Source: Paralithodes platypus
Lineage: Eukaryota; Arthropoda; Malacostraca; Decapoda; Lithodidae
Reading direction: 5' to 3'
DNA: 64,000 nt
Assembly (NCBI GenBank): GCA_032716605.1
Contig: CM064572.1
Location: forward strand, 38,805,801-38,869,800
Within the stretch, counting starts at the first letter, position 1. Every line of letters begins with the position of its first letter. The position numbers and the translations under genes are program-made. Shown one piece after another: positions 43,050-54,412 of this stretch. The notes beneath the pieces were generated by a model. The model was not told where the DNA came from and searched no databases. It saw nothing but the letters and a program-made list of their open reading frames with translations.

Positions 43050-43735
43050 TACCGATCCCGCTAGTCTATCAAGCTGTTATCTGTAATTGCCCCAGAGCCT
43101 TTAAAGCTCTACCACAGGAGATTTATTGCAATTTACTGTGTGTTTGTATATATGTATTCATCTATTATTTACTTTCGAATTATACAGTATATTGTAATTC
43201 ATTATACTAGTCTATCGAGTTGCCTGCAAGCCTCTAAAGCTGTACCCAAGGATCTTGATTGCAATTTACTGTTGTATATTAATATATTTATTATCTATTT
43301 ATTTACCGGTATCTATTAAGTAATTATAAATATTGTAATTCATTATACTAGTTTATCAAACTGTAATTGCCTGCGATCCTCTAAAGCTCTACCCGAGGAT
43401 ATTTATTGCAGTTTACTGTTATATATTTAGCTATCTATTCACTTATTATTTATGCTTTACTTTTATTCATTTATTATATATATTGTAATTCATTATACTA
43501 GTCTATCAAGCTGTTATCTGTAATTGCCTGCGATCCTCTAAAGCTCAACCCGAGGACATTTATTGCAATTTACTCTATTAATTTATTTAATATGTTTCTT
43601 GATGTACGTAGTTATATTAGTCTATGGATTGGCTATATGTAATTGCCCTAAATCCCTGAAATCTCACTGCATGTATCTTATTGTGTTCTACTTATATAGT
43701 TGTTTCTATATCTATCTATCTATATATCTATATAT

Positions 43736-43767
<32 letters not shown>

Positions 43768-43859
43768 TTGAGTATAGTCTATCAAGCTGTTATCTGTAAT
43801 TGTCTGCGCTCGTGTAAAGCTCTACTCGATGATGTCTATAGTGCTTTACTCATATTTAT

Positions 43860-43919
<60 letters not shown>

Positions 43920-43985
43920 ATATATATATATTATATATATATATATAATTTATATATATATATATATATAATTATATATTCTAAT
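43050..43985 (+). repeat. Degenerate 140-bp tandem array and (TATC)n, unit B, uninterrupted
   Basis: Six copies in a row with (TATC)n and (TA)n between the fifth and sixth and after. The junction near 43711 is the empty site for GL-2. Confidence 0.85.
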
Positions 43986-44472
43986 CTATCACGCTGTTAT
44001 CTGTCAGACCAGAACAGAACAGAACATAACAAACCAGATCGGAACATACAATAACAGACTAAAACAGAACAGAAACTAAGACACGATCAAATCATAAAAG
44101 AAACAAAAATCTGATAAACCAAAAATATCGGACAAGCCAGGGTACAATTTATGCAAGGGGGGGGGGGGGCTTGAGAGTAAGAGAGGCCTTGAAACACAAT
44201 GAACCTCGCTAAGAGAATAATTGGTCATGATAAAGCCTATTACAACGAGAACACTAACACCTTTTCTGGGCCACGCGGTCTTTCCGGTTTGTCTACCTTT
44301 TATTCCTATCTTTGTACATTTGTACAGACATGTTACAATCACATACTCGTATTTGTAAGTTACGATGTTGTAATCATGCTAATCCTATCTTTAACAAACT
44401 CCTTACAAAATATACAATTCGACAATTAGACAAAATATTACAATGATATCTGTGAATCTGAAGTATAGAAAA

Positions 44473-44534
<62 letters not shown>

Positions 44535-45027
44535 CTCACTTTTACTCCTCGCTATTGGTTCTTGCTGTATGTATTTTTTTTCAGTAAAATATGTAAGGGG
44601 TACTTTCTATTAGTCATATTATTATGTCTACCAAATTTCAGGCAAGTATATTTACAAATACGGCGTCAATTTACAAAAGTGTTACCTCCCAAGACTGCAA
44701 GGATGGTATGAAATGATCCTATCCACATTTCAGCTCAGTATCTCCATAAATATAGCGAACAGACACATAATATTTATCCTCTATTATGCAGTTCATTTAT
44801 CACGTACAATTTACCAGGGACCTGTCTATGGCTCATGGATATATGGCTGCTTAAGTCCAATTCAGCATTTTAACAGTAATGGGGAGACCATATTTGTTTA
44901 TTATACATAGGCTACAGGAAAGTAAGAGTTTCAGGGTAGGGTATGCAGTGTTGTAAATCAAGGGCCATGAGAAGTTTGATTGGTCATGTGTATCTAAATA
45001 TATGTATGTGTGTGAGTGTGTGTGTGT
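43986..45027. other. Unit B spacer, no gene seen
   Basis: Counterpart of 36890-37919: a G run near 44158-44170, (TA)n at 44475-44528, (GT)n at the end. Confidence 0.75.
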
Positions 45028-46838
45028 TGTGACGCCTGCAGCTCAGCAGAACGCCACGTGGGCTCAGCCGCTCGCATGGCCACTGGCTAGCACTCGCCGG
45101 GGCAAGGTATTTGGCTACAGTCTATCTACAATGTTGTTCTTTCTTTCATAGTGTTCGTGTTGTTACAGACAGTCCCGTGGAGGTCTTTATTTTCGTCTGT
45201 GACAACGGGAAGCATTTTATATCATGAGTTGAACATAGGATGCATTGTATATAGTTAAGGAGAGAGAATAATATAGGCGGTGGGGTGGTAGTGTGTGCGT
45301 GCGTATACATGTGCTGCCACCCCCCTCGCTGTGTAGGCTCGCGGGCATGCCGTCTCACGCCTCTTGATTGGCTGGTGGTTCCTGGCGCCTTCTGCAGCCC
45401 TGCTGCCTGGTGATGTAGCAGCCTGTGATTGGCTGACCACCATGCCTTTGTGTGTGATCCTGGAGGGATCCCGAGGAGTTCCTTCCTCAGAGCTTGCCTG
45501 ACACGCGTATCACCTACATCCTTTGCAATTCTGTCCCCCATACTCGCTACTTTGCATACTATTTCTCTCTCTCGACTTCTCCTTTCTCATTCTCTAATCT
45601 TTATTAAACTCAACATCCCTTCTGGTTTCAGCATAGACGTTCACCGTCGACCAGTCGTATTGTACGCGAAGCTCTCAGATATTTCCATGTATTAGGTTAA
45701 GGAGGTATTATGCTTTATTGAGGTTTAGAGAGACGGACTTTTCCGTATGTGTCCTCTCTCGGGAAGGTTGAAGACCGGTATATGTCTCTCTTGCAAGGTG
45801 TTGAGTGATTCTGCTTGGTTATCTAGAGTTAGACTAGGGGTAAGGTTACTGTGTCGTTGTCTCCGATGTGTGCAGTGTTAGCTAAGCTCTGCACGACATC
45901 GACAGGTACTGTGGGAGCCTAAGTTGTCTTCGGGTTGGTTTACTTTGCGAGCACAGCGCTGTGGTGTGAGAGGGCCATAGCCTATCCCTCACAACATAGT
46001 GCTGCCTCTTTGTGTTGACTTCTGATGGATCGCCAGGATAGAGCTAGGTACTAGAGACCTAGATTTATCAAGAGAGCATCCCCGTCATATAACGTAATCT
46101 TCATTATACCACCCTCGGACAACGTTAGGCTACGAGCCGCATGCTCGGCCATTGTTGCCCTGCCTTGATACCCCAGCTAGACTTTATTAACTGAGCAGAC
46201 ACTGGTTAGAGATAAGCCCCATTATTATATGTATGCAGCATTTTATTCACTGCACTTTTGAGCCGAGGTTGTTGTTGAGTTGCACAACCCGAGTAGGCTG
46301 TTGCGTTGTGTCACGAAGCATTTCTTTAGTTGTCGAGCATTACTACCTTTGCGCAGTCTTTATTATTCGCCTGCCTATTATTACTATATGTCCTAGCATT
46401 TATTGTGACCCGTATTCTGCATTATAATTGTTCAAGATTCTTTACGAACATCTTCCCAGCATCAGACTTATTTCAGAAGTTTCCAGTTGATGTTGCAGGA
46501 CTAGCATTGCACTTTCTTTAATAAAGGGGTGCCAGTTATTTGAGTATCTACCGTAACGTTAATTAATCACGTTAACTATCTTTTCTTTGTGTAACATAAT
46601 CGAGTAATCTTTTACTGTTTGAGAATAGGCTGTTTCATTGAGCGTCAGCCTAGTGTGTGTGCACCAGTTACCGAGTCATAGGATACCTCGTTGTCCAGGC
46701 ACACTCGGGGCGGTAATGGTGTTTTGTTTTCCAGTGTTTAAGGCAGGGGTTGGATCTAGTGTTACCGTTGTTGCTTTTTTGCCATTATCTAGTCCAATGT
46801 TGAAGAGCCCTGTGTCTTTGAGAACCTGGATCGTAACA
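45028..46838 (+). repeat. GL-3 5' LTR
   Basis: 1811 bases, starting TGTGACGCCTGCAG and ending GGATCGTAACA, followed by AA and the PBS. Confidence 0.95.
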
Positions 46839-46840
46839 AA

Positions 46841-46858
46841 TGGCGACCTAGCTCAGGA
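46841..46858 (+). promoter_or_regulatory. GL-3 primer binding site
   Basis: TGGCGACCTAGCTCAGGA two bases after the LTR. Confidence 0.85.
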
Positions 46859-47042
46859 TGTTGTGAACTAAGAGATAATTGCAGGATTTGGTAATTTGTT
46901 TTATTGAGGAATATAGTGGGCACGTTAGATTTTTTTTGGCAAAGTAGTATAGCACTTGAGAGTCTTCAGACATTTTTGGCAAGTGAATAGTGCTACATAG
47001 GAGCTTGGGTACTTCTTCTTTTTTTTTTAAACGTGAGAATTT

Positions 47043-48326
47043 TTGGTGGACACAATGGGAGACGAATCAGATCATACTGAGGGTTCAGGGAATGATGCAG
47101 GCTCTGATGGGCAGATGCCAGGGGGGTTAGTAACTAGTGAGGAGGCCGCAAAGAAGTTTTTGGAGGTGTCTATAACAGCTGATCGACTAGAGGGAATTAG
47201 CAAGTATGGTCTACAGTGTTTGGCTCCCCTCATGGGGCTTAATGTGGCTCATGGCATCAAGAAGAACGATTTGAGGGCTTGCGTACTGGGGGCGGCTAGT
47301 GAGGTCCAGGGTGGAGAGGGTGCTCGGGGACTTCTGCTCGAGCCCCCCCTCCACTCTACTCCCATCGGAACCTCTAGGATGCCGGAATTTAGTACGTTCC
47401 CGCAGGCCGATAGCCGCTGGCAGCGTGGTTTAGGATCGCTGGGTGGGCCTCCAATAGTTGCACCTCCTCCTCAAGGTTTCACTACAGAAATGCTCTTCCA
47501 GCTTGAGATGGCTAAGATGCAGGCTGAGCGTGAGGAACGTCTCGAACTCGCTAAGATAGAGGCTAAGCGACAGGCTGATCTCGAACTCGCTAAGGCTAAA
47601 CAACAGACTGATCTCGAACTCGCGAGAATAAAAGCCCAGTCGGAGGCTGAGTCTACCAGGTACCGTGCAGATATCGATCTTGAGAAGACTCTAGTTGAAA
47701 CGACAGGGCAACGTCTCGGTGGTGGGAATCGTGGGCATGATCAGTCTTTGTCGCACCTGTTGAAGCTAGTCCCTGTATTTGATGAGTCGGGTGTCACCGA
47801 ATTTTTCATGAGATTCGAGAAGAAGTGCCAGGAACACCAGTGGCCTGGGGAGAAGTGGGCAGCACTTGTTTCCTCTAGATTGGTTGGCAAAGGACTCAAG
47901 GCATATGATGCGTTGCCCTTGGAGTCGTGCATCGATTACGAGGTATTGAAGGAGGCTGTCCTGCGGGCATATGAGTTACAACCAGAGACGTACAGATTGA
48001 AGTTCCGGGGTGTAACGAAGGGTCGTGAGAGCACCTTTCTTGAGCATGCCCGGGATCTGTCCGATGCATTTAGAAACTGGCTGCGTTCTGAGAAGGCATC
48101 GACGTTTGAGGAGTTGAAACAGCTGATGCTTCTAGAACAATTTTTTAAGTGTACGGGCAGCGATCTGATGTTGAATCTTAAAGAGAAAAACCCAAGAACT
48201 CTTCAGGAGGCAGCTGAGATGGCTGAACTTCGGATATCACTGATTCGTGGGTGCGTGTCTGCACAACGGAACGATGCAGGTAACAAGGGGCGCAACACTC
48301 CCCCCCCCCCCCCCCCGAGTCAGTGA
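47043..48326 (+). pseudogene. gag: GL-3 gag
   Basis: 427 residues; the likely start is the second Met (MGDESDH, 47055). SAP-like pair at 50-85 (SKYGLQCLA ... IKKNDLRAC). Coiled coil of ELAK-type heptads at 155-205. Conserved gag block 230-300, SCAN-like segment 315-395 (NWLRSEKASTFEELKQL, MLLEQFF). The frame runs out in a C17 run at about 48299-48316, a slippage-prone mutation; the knuckle continues in another frame. Confidence 0.88.
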
Positions 48327-48585
48327 TACACCATATAACCATTACAACAAGAGCAACGATACTAAGTTTGACCATAAACCTAATTCCGTCCCGTTTAAGA
48401 AGGGTCAGGGCCCTTCCCCACCTCAAGCGAAGCCCAAGGGGGAGTTAGAGTGTTTTCATTGTCATGAGAAGGGGCATTTTGCAAGAGCCTGTCCAAGCAA
48501 GCTACCTAATGCAGTTGTGTCTTTGGCTCGCAACATTGGGGTGTCCCCGAAGTCGTCTGAGTTTGCCAGGGGTATAACGTCAGAG
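48317..48585 (+). pseudogene. GL-3 CCHC knuckle region, cut by CR1
   Basis: Open frame 48247-48636 has CFHCHEKGHFARAC, then SLARNIGVSPKSSEFARG as in GL-2. After the codons for SE the CR1 3' tail starts (48586). The reading frame resumes at 54413. Confidence 0.88.
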
Positions 48586-48614
48586 TACAAAGGAGTACAA
48601 AGGAGTACAAAGGA
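48585..48614 (-). repeat. CR1 3'-terminal 10-bp repeats
   Basis: Three copies of GTACAAAGGA on the plus strand (TCCTTTGTAC on the element strand), the same as at 23961-23990. CR1 elements typically end in short tandem repeats instead of poly-A. Confidence 0.9.
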
Positions 48615-48800
48615 AATCAAGCAACAACAGGTCTAGTGACCCTTCTAGGCTGCTTGTCCTCCAAAACACTGAGGATCAAGTGTTCAAACAGTGGTTTAGA
48701 GTGGGTAAGGGAACATTGGAAAGGGAACTACTGCCCTGGAACTAATGTCCGTGGCAGGATTAGGAAGTTAGTAGGGGACTGAGGGGGGGATAATATAAAG
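48615..48800 (-). other. CR1 3' UTR
   Basis: About 190 bases between the ORF2 stop and the terminal repeats. Near-identical to 23758-23960 in opposite orientation. Confidence 0.85.
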
Positions 48801-51257
48801 TTATTCATTTACAAACGCAGTCAGTCGCGGGTTTGATGCGAGATATTTGTCTAAGCGGAGTTTAAATGAATCAACGGTGCTGCAGTCTATAACGTCTCGG
48901 GGAAGCCCATTCCACAAGTTGACAACTCGATTGAAGAAGAAATTCTTAGATTCGTGTGAGTTAAAAGATTTACCAATAATTTTGCAACCGTTTCCCCGCG
49001 TGTAATTAGATTGGTCGATAGTGAAGTACTTACTACAGTTCATATTGTCGATGCCTTTGATGATTTTGAACAGTTGAATTAAGTCACCTCTTAATCTGCA
49101 CTGGGTTAAAGGAAGTAGATTTAATTCTCTAAGACGCTCTTCGTATGGTTTGTTCTTTAGGCTAGGTATCACTTTGGTAACTCTACGTTGAACTCGTTCT
49201 AGCTTGTTTATATCTTTTTGGTAATAAGGGCACCAGGATTGAACGCAGTATTCCAGAAGAGGGCGGACTAAGGAATTGTAAAGGGTTAGGATAACTTCTT
49301 TGGATTTATGCTCAAATGACCTGCCTATAAAGCCAATTATTTTGTTTGCCTTCTTAACAACTTCTGAGCATTGTTGACTCGGTTTTAGGTTACTCGATAT
49401 TGTTACTCCCAGATCGGTTTCTCTGTTTACATTCTTAAGCTGAGTGCCATTCATCGAATAGTTTGCTTTCTCATTTAGGTATCCGATATGTAGTACTTTA
49501 CATTTATCCGCATTGAAACTCATTTGCCAAATTTCGGCCCAACATGACAATTTATCTAGATTGTGTTGCATATCGTCAACTTGTTCTTTTGAGAGTACGC
49601 TATTTGCAATTTTTGTATCGTCAGCAAATTTTGAGATTGTACAGGTGAGACCCTCATCTATGTCGTTGATGTAAATTAGAAAGAGAATTGGTCTTAGTAC
49701 CGATCCCTGGGGTACCCCGCTACTTACATTGGTCCATTTAGAGGCCTTACCGTTTATGACTACTCTTTGCTTTCTGTCGCTGAGCCAATTTTCTATCCAT
49801 TTCAACACACCGTCTTGTATTCCATGCACTTTTAGTTTTAGCAGTAAACGTTTGTGGGGAACTTTGTCAAAGGCCTTTTGAAAATCAAGGTATATAATAT
49901 CTACAGCTTTACTCTCATCGTAGAGGTTGAGGATATCGTGGAAGAAGTCTAAGAGGTTTGTTAAACAGGAACGTTTTTTACGAAAGCCGTGTTGACTATC
50001 TTTAAGTAAGTTATTTGCCTCTAAGTGATCTACGAGTCTGTCTCTTATGACCGTTTCTAGCATTTTACATACAATTGAGGTTAAGCTAATTGGACGATAG
50101 TTACTGGGTAGGGATTTGCTGCCTTTTTTTAATATCGGTGTTACGTTGGCTAGCTTCCACTGATCAGGCATAGTCCCAGACTGCAAGGATTCATTGAATA
50201 ACAATGTCAGTGGTTTGGAGAGCTCATTCTTAGCTTCCTTTAGAACTCTAGGCGAGATTGTATCAGGTCCAGGCGTTTTATTTACCTTGAGTTTATCTAA
50301 ACAATTCAATACTTCTCTCTCTGTAACGGTGATATTGCTTAGAACATCTGAATTATCAATCTGAATCGGCGATGGTGTAGGGATATCACTGAGGTCTTCG
50401 GTTGTAAAAACTGATGCAAAGAAGTTATTGAGGGCATTACTCATTTGTACTTCGTCTTTGGTGTATTCTCCATTTTCATCGACTAACGGTCCAACAGTTG
50501 AAGTAACTACTTTTTTTTTTCTGATATAACTATAGAATTCTTTCGGATTTGTTTTACTTTGATTCGCAACATGTAACTCCAGGGTCTTTTTACTTTGCTT
50601 AATTAACTTTTTGGCTTTGCGTCGTAGCTCTACAAATTTCACCCGTTTTTCGTCATTTTGTGAGGATTTTAATCTATCATTAGCAAATTTTTTAGCAAGC
50701 AGACAGTCTGAAATATCTTTATTCCACCATTTGGGCTTATCATTATGGCCTGGACGCCGTATTTTCGATGGTATGCAGTCTTGCACTGCCTTAAGGTAAG
50801 TGGTTGTGAAACACTCCCAAAATGTATTTATGTCGTTATTGTTAGTCAGAAAGCTCCAGTCAGTTTCTTTAAGCTTTGATTTAAGTTTATGAAAATTTGC
50901 TTTCTTGAAATTAGGGACTTTCTCAATGCTGCTATTTGATTTGTTACTAGTAAACTTTAAAGTGAAAGTTATCGTACGATGGTCGCTGTTACTGAATTCA
51001 TCACCAACATTCAAATTCTCTATTAATTCTTCTTTTGTTGCGAGTACAAGGTCAAGCACATTATTACCACGGGTCGGAGATTGTACAAATTGAAAAAGTG
51101 AACTCTCTTGCAAGTTAGCATAGAGGTGGTGTCCAGAGTGTGAAGTAAGAATATCGCCCCATTTAGTCACGGGTAAGTTGAAATCGCCAAGAATTACGGT
51201 ATCTTGTATGTTAGTTATTTCTGCAATTTGTTCATAAATTTCACTGTCAGTTTGCAC
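48801..51257 (-). CDS. CR1 ORF2: endonuclease C-part and reverse transcriptase
   Basis: 818 residues. AP-like endonuclease motifs GDFN at 24-27 and SDHR at 91-94. RT: KTPGPD at 327-332, YRPISL at 387-392, DFQKAFDKVPH at 458-468, SSGVPQGSV at 512-520 and FADD at 544-547. C-terminal RRVTKVIPSL and EERLRELNLLPL follow. Just after the VPQGSV block, an arginine (SVLRPILF) stands where glycine is usual. There is no RNase H. The endonuclease N-terminus is in another frame at 51274-51633, so a frameshift lies near 51260-51290. Confidence 0.93.
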   Translation of the reverse strand: MQTDSEIYEQIAEITNIQDTVILGDFNLPVTKWGDILTSHSGHHLYANLQESSLFQFVQSPTRGNNVLDLVLATKEELIENLNVGDEFSNSDHRTITFTLKFTSNKSNSSIEKVPNFKKANFHKLKSKLKETDWSFLTNNNDINTFWECFTTTYLKAVQDCIPSKIRRPGHNDKPKWWNKDISDCLLAKKFANDRLKSSQNDEKRVKFVELRRKAKKLIKQSKKTLELHVANQSKTNPKEFYSYIRKKKVVTSTVGPLVDENGEYTKDEVQMSNALNNFFASVFTTEDLSDIPTPSPIQIDNSDVLSNITVTEREVLNCLDKLKVNKTPGPDTISPRVLKEAKNELSKPLTLLFNESLQSGTMPDQWKLANVTPILKKGSKSLPSNYRPISLTSIVCKMLETVIRDRLVDHLEANNLLKDSQHGFRKKRSCLTNLLDFFHDILNLYDESKAVDIIYLDFQKAFDKVPHKRLLLKLKVHGIQDGVLKWIENWLSDRKQRVVINGKASKWTNVSSGVPQGSVLRPILFLIYINDIDEGLTCTISKFADDTKIANSVLSKEQVDDMQHNLDKLSCWAEIWQMSFNADKCKVLHIGYLNEKANYSMNGTQLKNVNRETDLGVTISSNLKPSQQCSEVVKKANKIIGFIGRSFEHKSKEVILTLYNSLVRPLLEYCVQSWCPYYQKDINKLERVQRRVTKVIPSLKNKPYEERLRELNLLPLTQCRLRGDLIQLFKIIKGIDNMNCSKYFTIDQSNYTRGNGCKIIGKSFNSHESKNFFFNRVVNLWNGLPRDVIDCSTVDSFKLRLDKYLASNPRLTAFVNE

Positions 51258-51273
51258 TGATTGAGCTGGGGGT

Positions 51274-51633
51274 CTATAATAAAGCTAGTGTTATTTTAGT
51301 TCCTCGTTTATTATTTAATAGTACGTAAGATATGTCTATATTCGCAATTTGAGGTTTTGACATTAAGACGGGATTAAAACTTTCCTTTATAAACAACAGA
51401 ACTCCTCCTCCATTTCTATTGATCCGACTTTTCTCAAACATTGTATATCCAGGAAGCGTATATTCAGCTAAAAAGTCTCTGTCTTCCGTATTTAACCAAG
51501 ATTCTGTAATGCCGATTATATCATAATGTTCTGTAAACACGATTTCCTCTAGATCTGAAAATTTATTGCGTATGCTACGAGCATTTACATAAAACACCTT
51601 AAGAGTATTAGAGTTGGATGTTACTGATTGCAC
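51274..51633 (-). pseudogene. CR1 ORF2 N-terminus: endonuclease start
   Basis: 119 residues with VNARSIRNKF and ITESWLN, the first asparagine and the glutamate of AP-type LINE endonucleases, then GGGVLLFIKE. It runs out just before the segment that leads into GDFN in the next frame. Confidence 0.88.
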
Positions 51634-51847
51634 ATTGTCTGAATTTTCAGTTCGTATTTGACTTACACTACCCCCGGGTACCCCCGGTTGACCTCGTTTT
51701 TTGAACGGAAATCCTTGACTGCATCGTTCAGCAGACGACCAAGACGTGCAGCTCCTACTTCATTGAGATGTACACCATCTCCTGAAAACAAAGATTTATC
51801 ATAGTAAAAATGATCCCACGTGTCGACAAAGCCGATGTCCTCCTCCC
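51634..51847 (-). pseudogene. CR1 ORF1 C-terminus in shifted frame
   Basis: Directly after the ORF1 stop the -strand sequence keeps coding in another frame and contains a GDGVHLN motif, the Asp-His block of SGNH esterases. Thus ORF1 is frameshifted once near 51850 and originally ended near 51660. Confidence 0.75.
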
Positions 51848-52660
51848 TCAGAGTTTGGCTAGTCGGCGATTTTTACTGGTAGCTATGTTGTAGAATCGGT
51901 TTTCTACATCAATCCGGGGAACAATTCCTGAAATTAAGATTCTATTAGATTTTCCCTTGAAGGACCTGATCAGCCGCCGGTACTTGCAAAGTAGTTCCTC
52001 TGACCGCGTCCGTTGGACATCGTTAGATCCGACGTGGATGACGTACGTAGTGCTTGCGGGGGCGAGCCTGGAAACCTCTTCCACAGCCGCAACAATGTCG
52101 TCCACGCCGCCACCTGGGATACAGAATCGCTTTCTGGTCCTGGGTGCCCTGGCGCAGAACTCGGTTAGTTGGCCACGGACCATGGAGTCGCCCACAAGCC
52201 GAACTTCTTCCGTTTCCTCTTTCTCGTCAATAGCAAGAATTTTGAAGCGGTTTTGGCATGTTGTCGGGATGACCTTCCTGGTACTGGTACTGGGATGCAC
52301 ATTGTTTCTCACTAACTGAAAGTTGTCCTGGGGGGGAGTGAGAGTAGAGTCATTATTATTTTCTGCAACATCTAAGGTAGCTGCTGGTGTGGGTACCGGT
52401 ACCGGTACTGTATGCACTGGAATGGCGGTTGACATCGTAGTGGTTTCTTGGGCCGAGGGCACTCCTACGTTGAGTGTGGCAAATTCTTGAAGGGATTCAA
52501 GCTTCGTAGTCAGGGCATCGATCTTGCGGTGAGCTGCATTCAATTCATCCGCAATCTTCTCTCGGAGCTGGCAAAATCTACATATTTGGACATCAGTATC
52601 AACAAACATGGTAGGGCCAAATTTACCGGAACAACTCGTGCAGGTTCTTTGCGGCGCCAT
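51848..52660 (-). CDS. CR1 ORF1: zinc finger, coiled coil and SGNH esterase
   Basis: 270 residues. A CxxC...CxxC finger (C7, C10, C27, C30), a coiled coil at about 33-62, a P/T/V-rich linker and an SGNH hydrolase domain with the GDS nucleophile block at 157-159 and GSND at 211-214. Esterase plus zinc finger ORF1 proteins are known from CR1/L2 LINEs; their role in retrotransposition is unsettled. The Asp-His block is out of frame downstream. Confidence 0.88.
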   Translation of the reverse strand: MAPQRTCTSCSGKFGPTMFVDTDVQICRFCQLREKIADELNAAHRKIDALTTKLESLQEFATLNVGVPSAQETTTMSTAIPVHTVPVPVPTPAATLDVAENNNDSTLTPPQDNFQLVRNNVHPSTSTRKVIPTTCQNRFKILAIDEKEETEEVRLVGDSMVRGQLTEFCARAPRTRKRFCIPGGGVDDIVAAVEEVSRLAPASTTYVIHVGSNDVQRTRSEELLCKYRRLIRSFKGKSNRILISGIVPRIDVENRFYNIATSKNRRLAKL

Positions 52661-52675
52661 GACGATATAATCACA

Positions 52676-53411
52676 ATATGCCTGAAAATCACAAAAATGT
52701 TATGTTAGCAATGTGATACAATTAATTCCTGAAAATCACACACAATTTTGTTAGCAATATGATAAAATTAATATGTCTGTATATCACAAAAAAATATGTT
52801 AGCAATAGAACAATTTATGCTTGAAAATATAACAACAAAATTATGTTAGCAGTATGACACAGTTAAAGCCTGAAAATCGCAAATGGACTAGAAATTTGTT
52901 ACAAAATTTACTGGAAAAAACAAAAAAAACGTGGGAGAGGGTTAATGTAGCCTAGTGAGAAAACTGGAAAACAGTATACAGTACAGTAACAACAAGTATT
53001 TGTTAGCAATATGGTACAATTAATGCCTGTAAATCACAAAAAGAATATGTTAATCACAAAAAGAATATTATGCCTGTAAATCACAAAAAATATGTTAGCA
53101 ATAGAACACAATTTATGCCTGAAAATAAAACAAAAATTGATGTTAGCAGTATGACACAGTTAAAGCCTGAACATTGCAAATGGACTAGTAATTTGTTAAC
53201 AAATTTACTGGAAAAAAAAGTGGGAGAGGGTTAATTTAGCCTAGTGAGAAAACTGGAAAGCAGTGTACAGTAACAAAAATATTGGTTAGCAATATGGTAC
53301 AATTAATGCCTGTAAATCACAAAAAGAATATGTTAGCAATAGAACACAATTTTATGCCTGAATAAAATTATGTTAGCAGTATGACACAGTTAGGCTAAAG
53401 CCTGTATATTA
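52676..53411 (-). repeat. Higher-order tandem repeat in the CR1 5' region
   Basis: About a dozen monomers of 44-50 bases with the core CCTGAAAATCACAAA ... TATGTTAGCAATATG ... ACAATTAATG. A longer block (AAATGGACTAGAAATTTGTT ... GTGGGAGAGGGTTAAT) recurs near 52880 and 53175, giving a period of about 290 bases. No ORF. It sits where a LINE promoter should be. Confidence 0.85.
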
Positions 53412-53574
53412 GTTTATACAGTGGTCGACACAATAATAATAATAATGGAGTTAGTAATATCCCTGGCAAGAGTGTGAGAGGCCTATTAAAATGGTGACAA
53501 GTATCTGAAATGCGATTAATAAATAGGCTATCAAAAAGTATTACAGTAACTAAATTATTCTACCCCAATATTAA

Positions 53575-54054
53575 CACCTTACGAGCGGCCTATGCGGTTT
53601 ATTTATGTGTACCGCCCAGCGGGGTGTTTTTAGCCAAAATAGGGCTGTTTACGTGATCATTTTCATGCCTAAATAAGACGCAGAACGTAAAACAAGTACC
53701 TATCCCTGAAAGGGCATAAACAGAGCTTTCGAATGACACCATAACGATCCTTGTATGATGGATAGTTTTCTTGCAATAACCGTGCAACGCGAGTGCAAAA
53801 AGCAGGTAATTCGGTACTTTTGGTACATAATTGAGTATGTAGCGAGTGAGAGAGGGAGGAGGGAGCTGAGATTTGTGTCAGTAGGTTCGCCGCGGTGGTC
53901 TGGAGCAGTCATACGCTCGCTAGTCTCCTGCCACCACTTGTCTCTCTCTCTCAGCCACATTACGTGCTGAAATTGCCACTCGAGTTATGTCGAGCACCGC
54001 CACATAGTCCAGCTTTATTTAACTCGACTTATGTTGCTCGCCGCTAATTAAGGG
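53575..54054. mobile_element. 480-bp TTAA MITE, copy 1
   Basis: TTAA at 53571-53574 and 54055-54058. Left end CACCTTACGAGCGGC, right end complement CCCTTAATTAGCGGC, imperfect inverted repeats. Nearly identical to 56719-57198 and exactly the same length. piggyBac-type by target site; no ORF for transposase. Confidence 0.9.
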
Positions 54055-54058
54055 TTAA

Positions 54059-54412
54059 AACTATCTTCACTTATATAGATAACCAAGATAAAAAGTTCAA
54101 CCAAGTAAAGTATTGGCTAGACTTTGATATATAAAATACAAGAAGAGGGTTTGTTTATGCGTACACAGGTGGCGCTGGGATCGGCGGTGTCTCTACTAAC
54201 TTGACAAATAGAATTTTGAAAAACACGTTTATCAGTCAAAACTACAGTACAATGTCATGCAAGATAACTACTGGGTGGTTTGCTAACCACTTAACTACAG
54301 TGAGGGCTAAAATATCTACAATAAGTGCTAGAACTTTATAATATGAAACAAGAAAGTAGTTTGTTTACTTTAGAGCGTCGGTCGTCACTAACCGGTACAA
54401 ATGTAAACAAAA
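54059..54412 (-). other. CR1 5' end region
   Basis: Between the MITE and the right-hand CAGAG. By position it is the 5' UTR start of the CR1 element. AT-rich, no conserved coding. Confidence 0.6.

Larger units (their letters stand above)
48586..54412 (-). mobile_element. CR1-like LINE, near full length, inserted in GL-3
   Basis: CAGAG occurs at 48581-48585 and 54413-54417; joining across it restores the order seen in GL-2 (SSE then V/A, R/G, TQP). On the minus strand, 5' to 3': a repeat-bearing 5' region, ORF1 with zinc finger and esterase, ORF2 with AP-endonuclease and RT, 3' UTR, and three GTACAAAGGA repeats at the end. Without the MITE at 53575-54054 it is about 5.3 kb. The PHD/zinc plus SGNH esterase ORF1 is characteristic of CR1-like LINEs. 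One frameshift in ORF1 and one in the endonuclease inactivate it. Confidence 0.9.
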
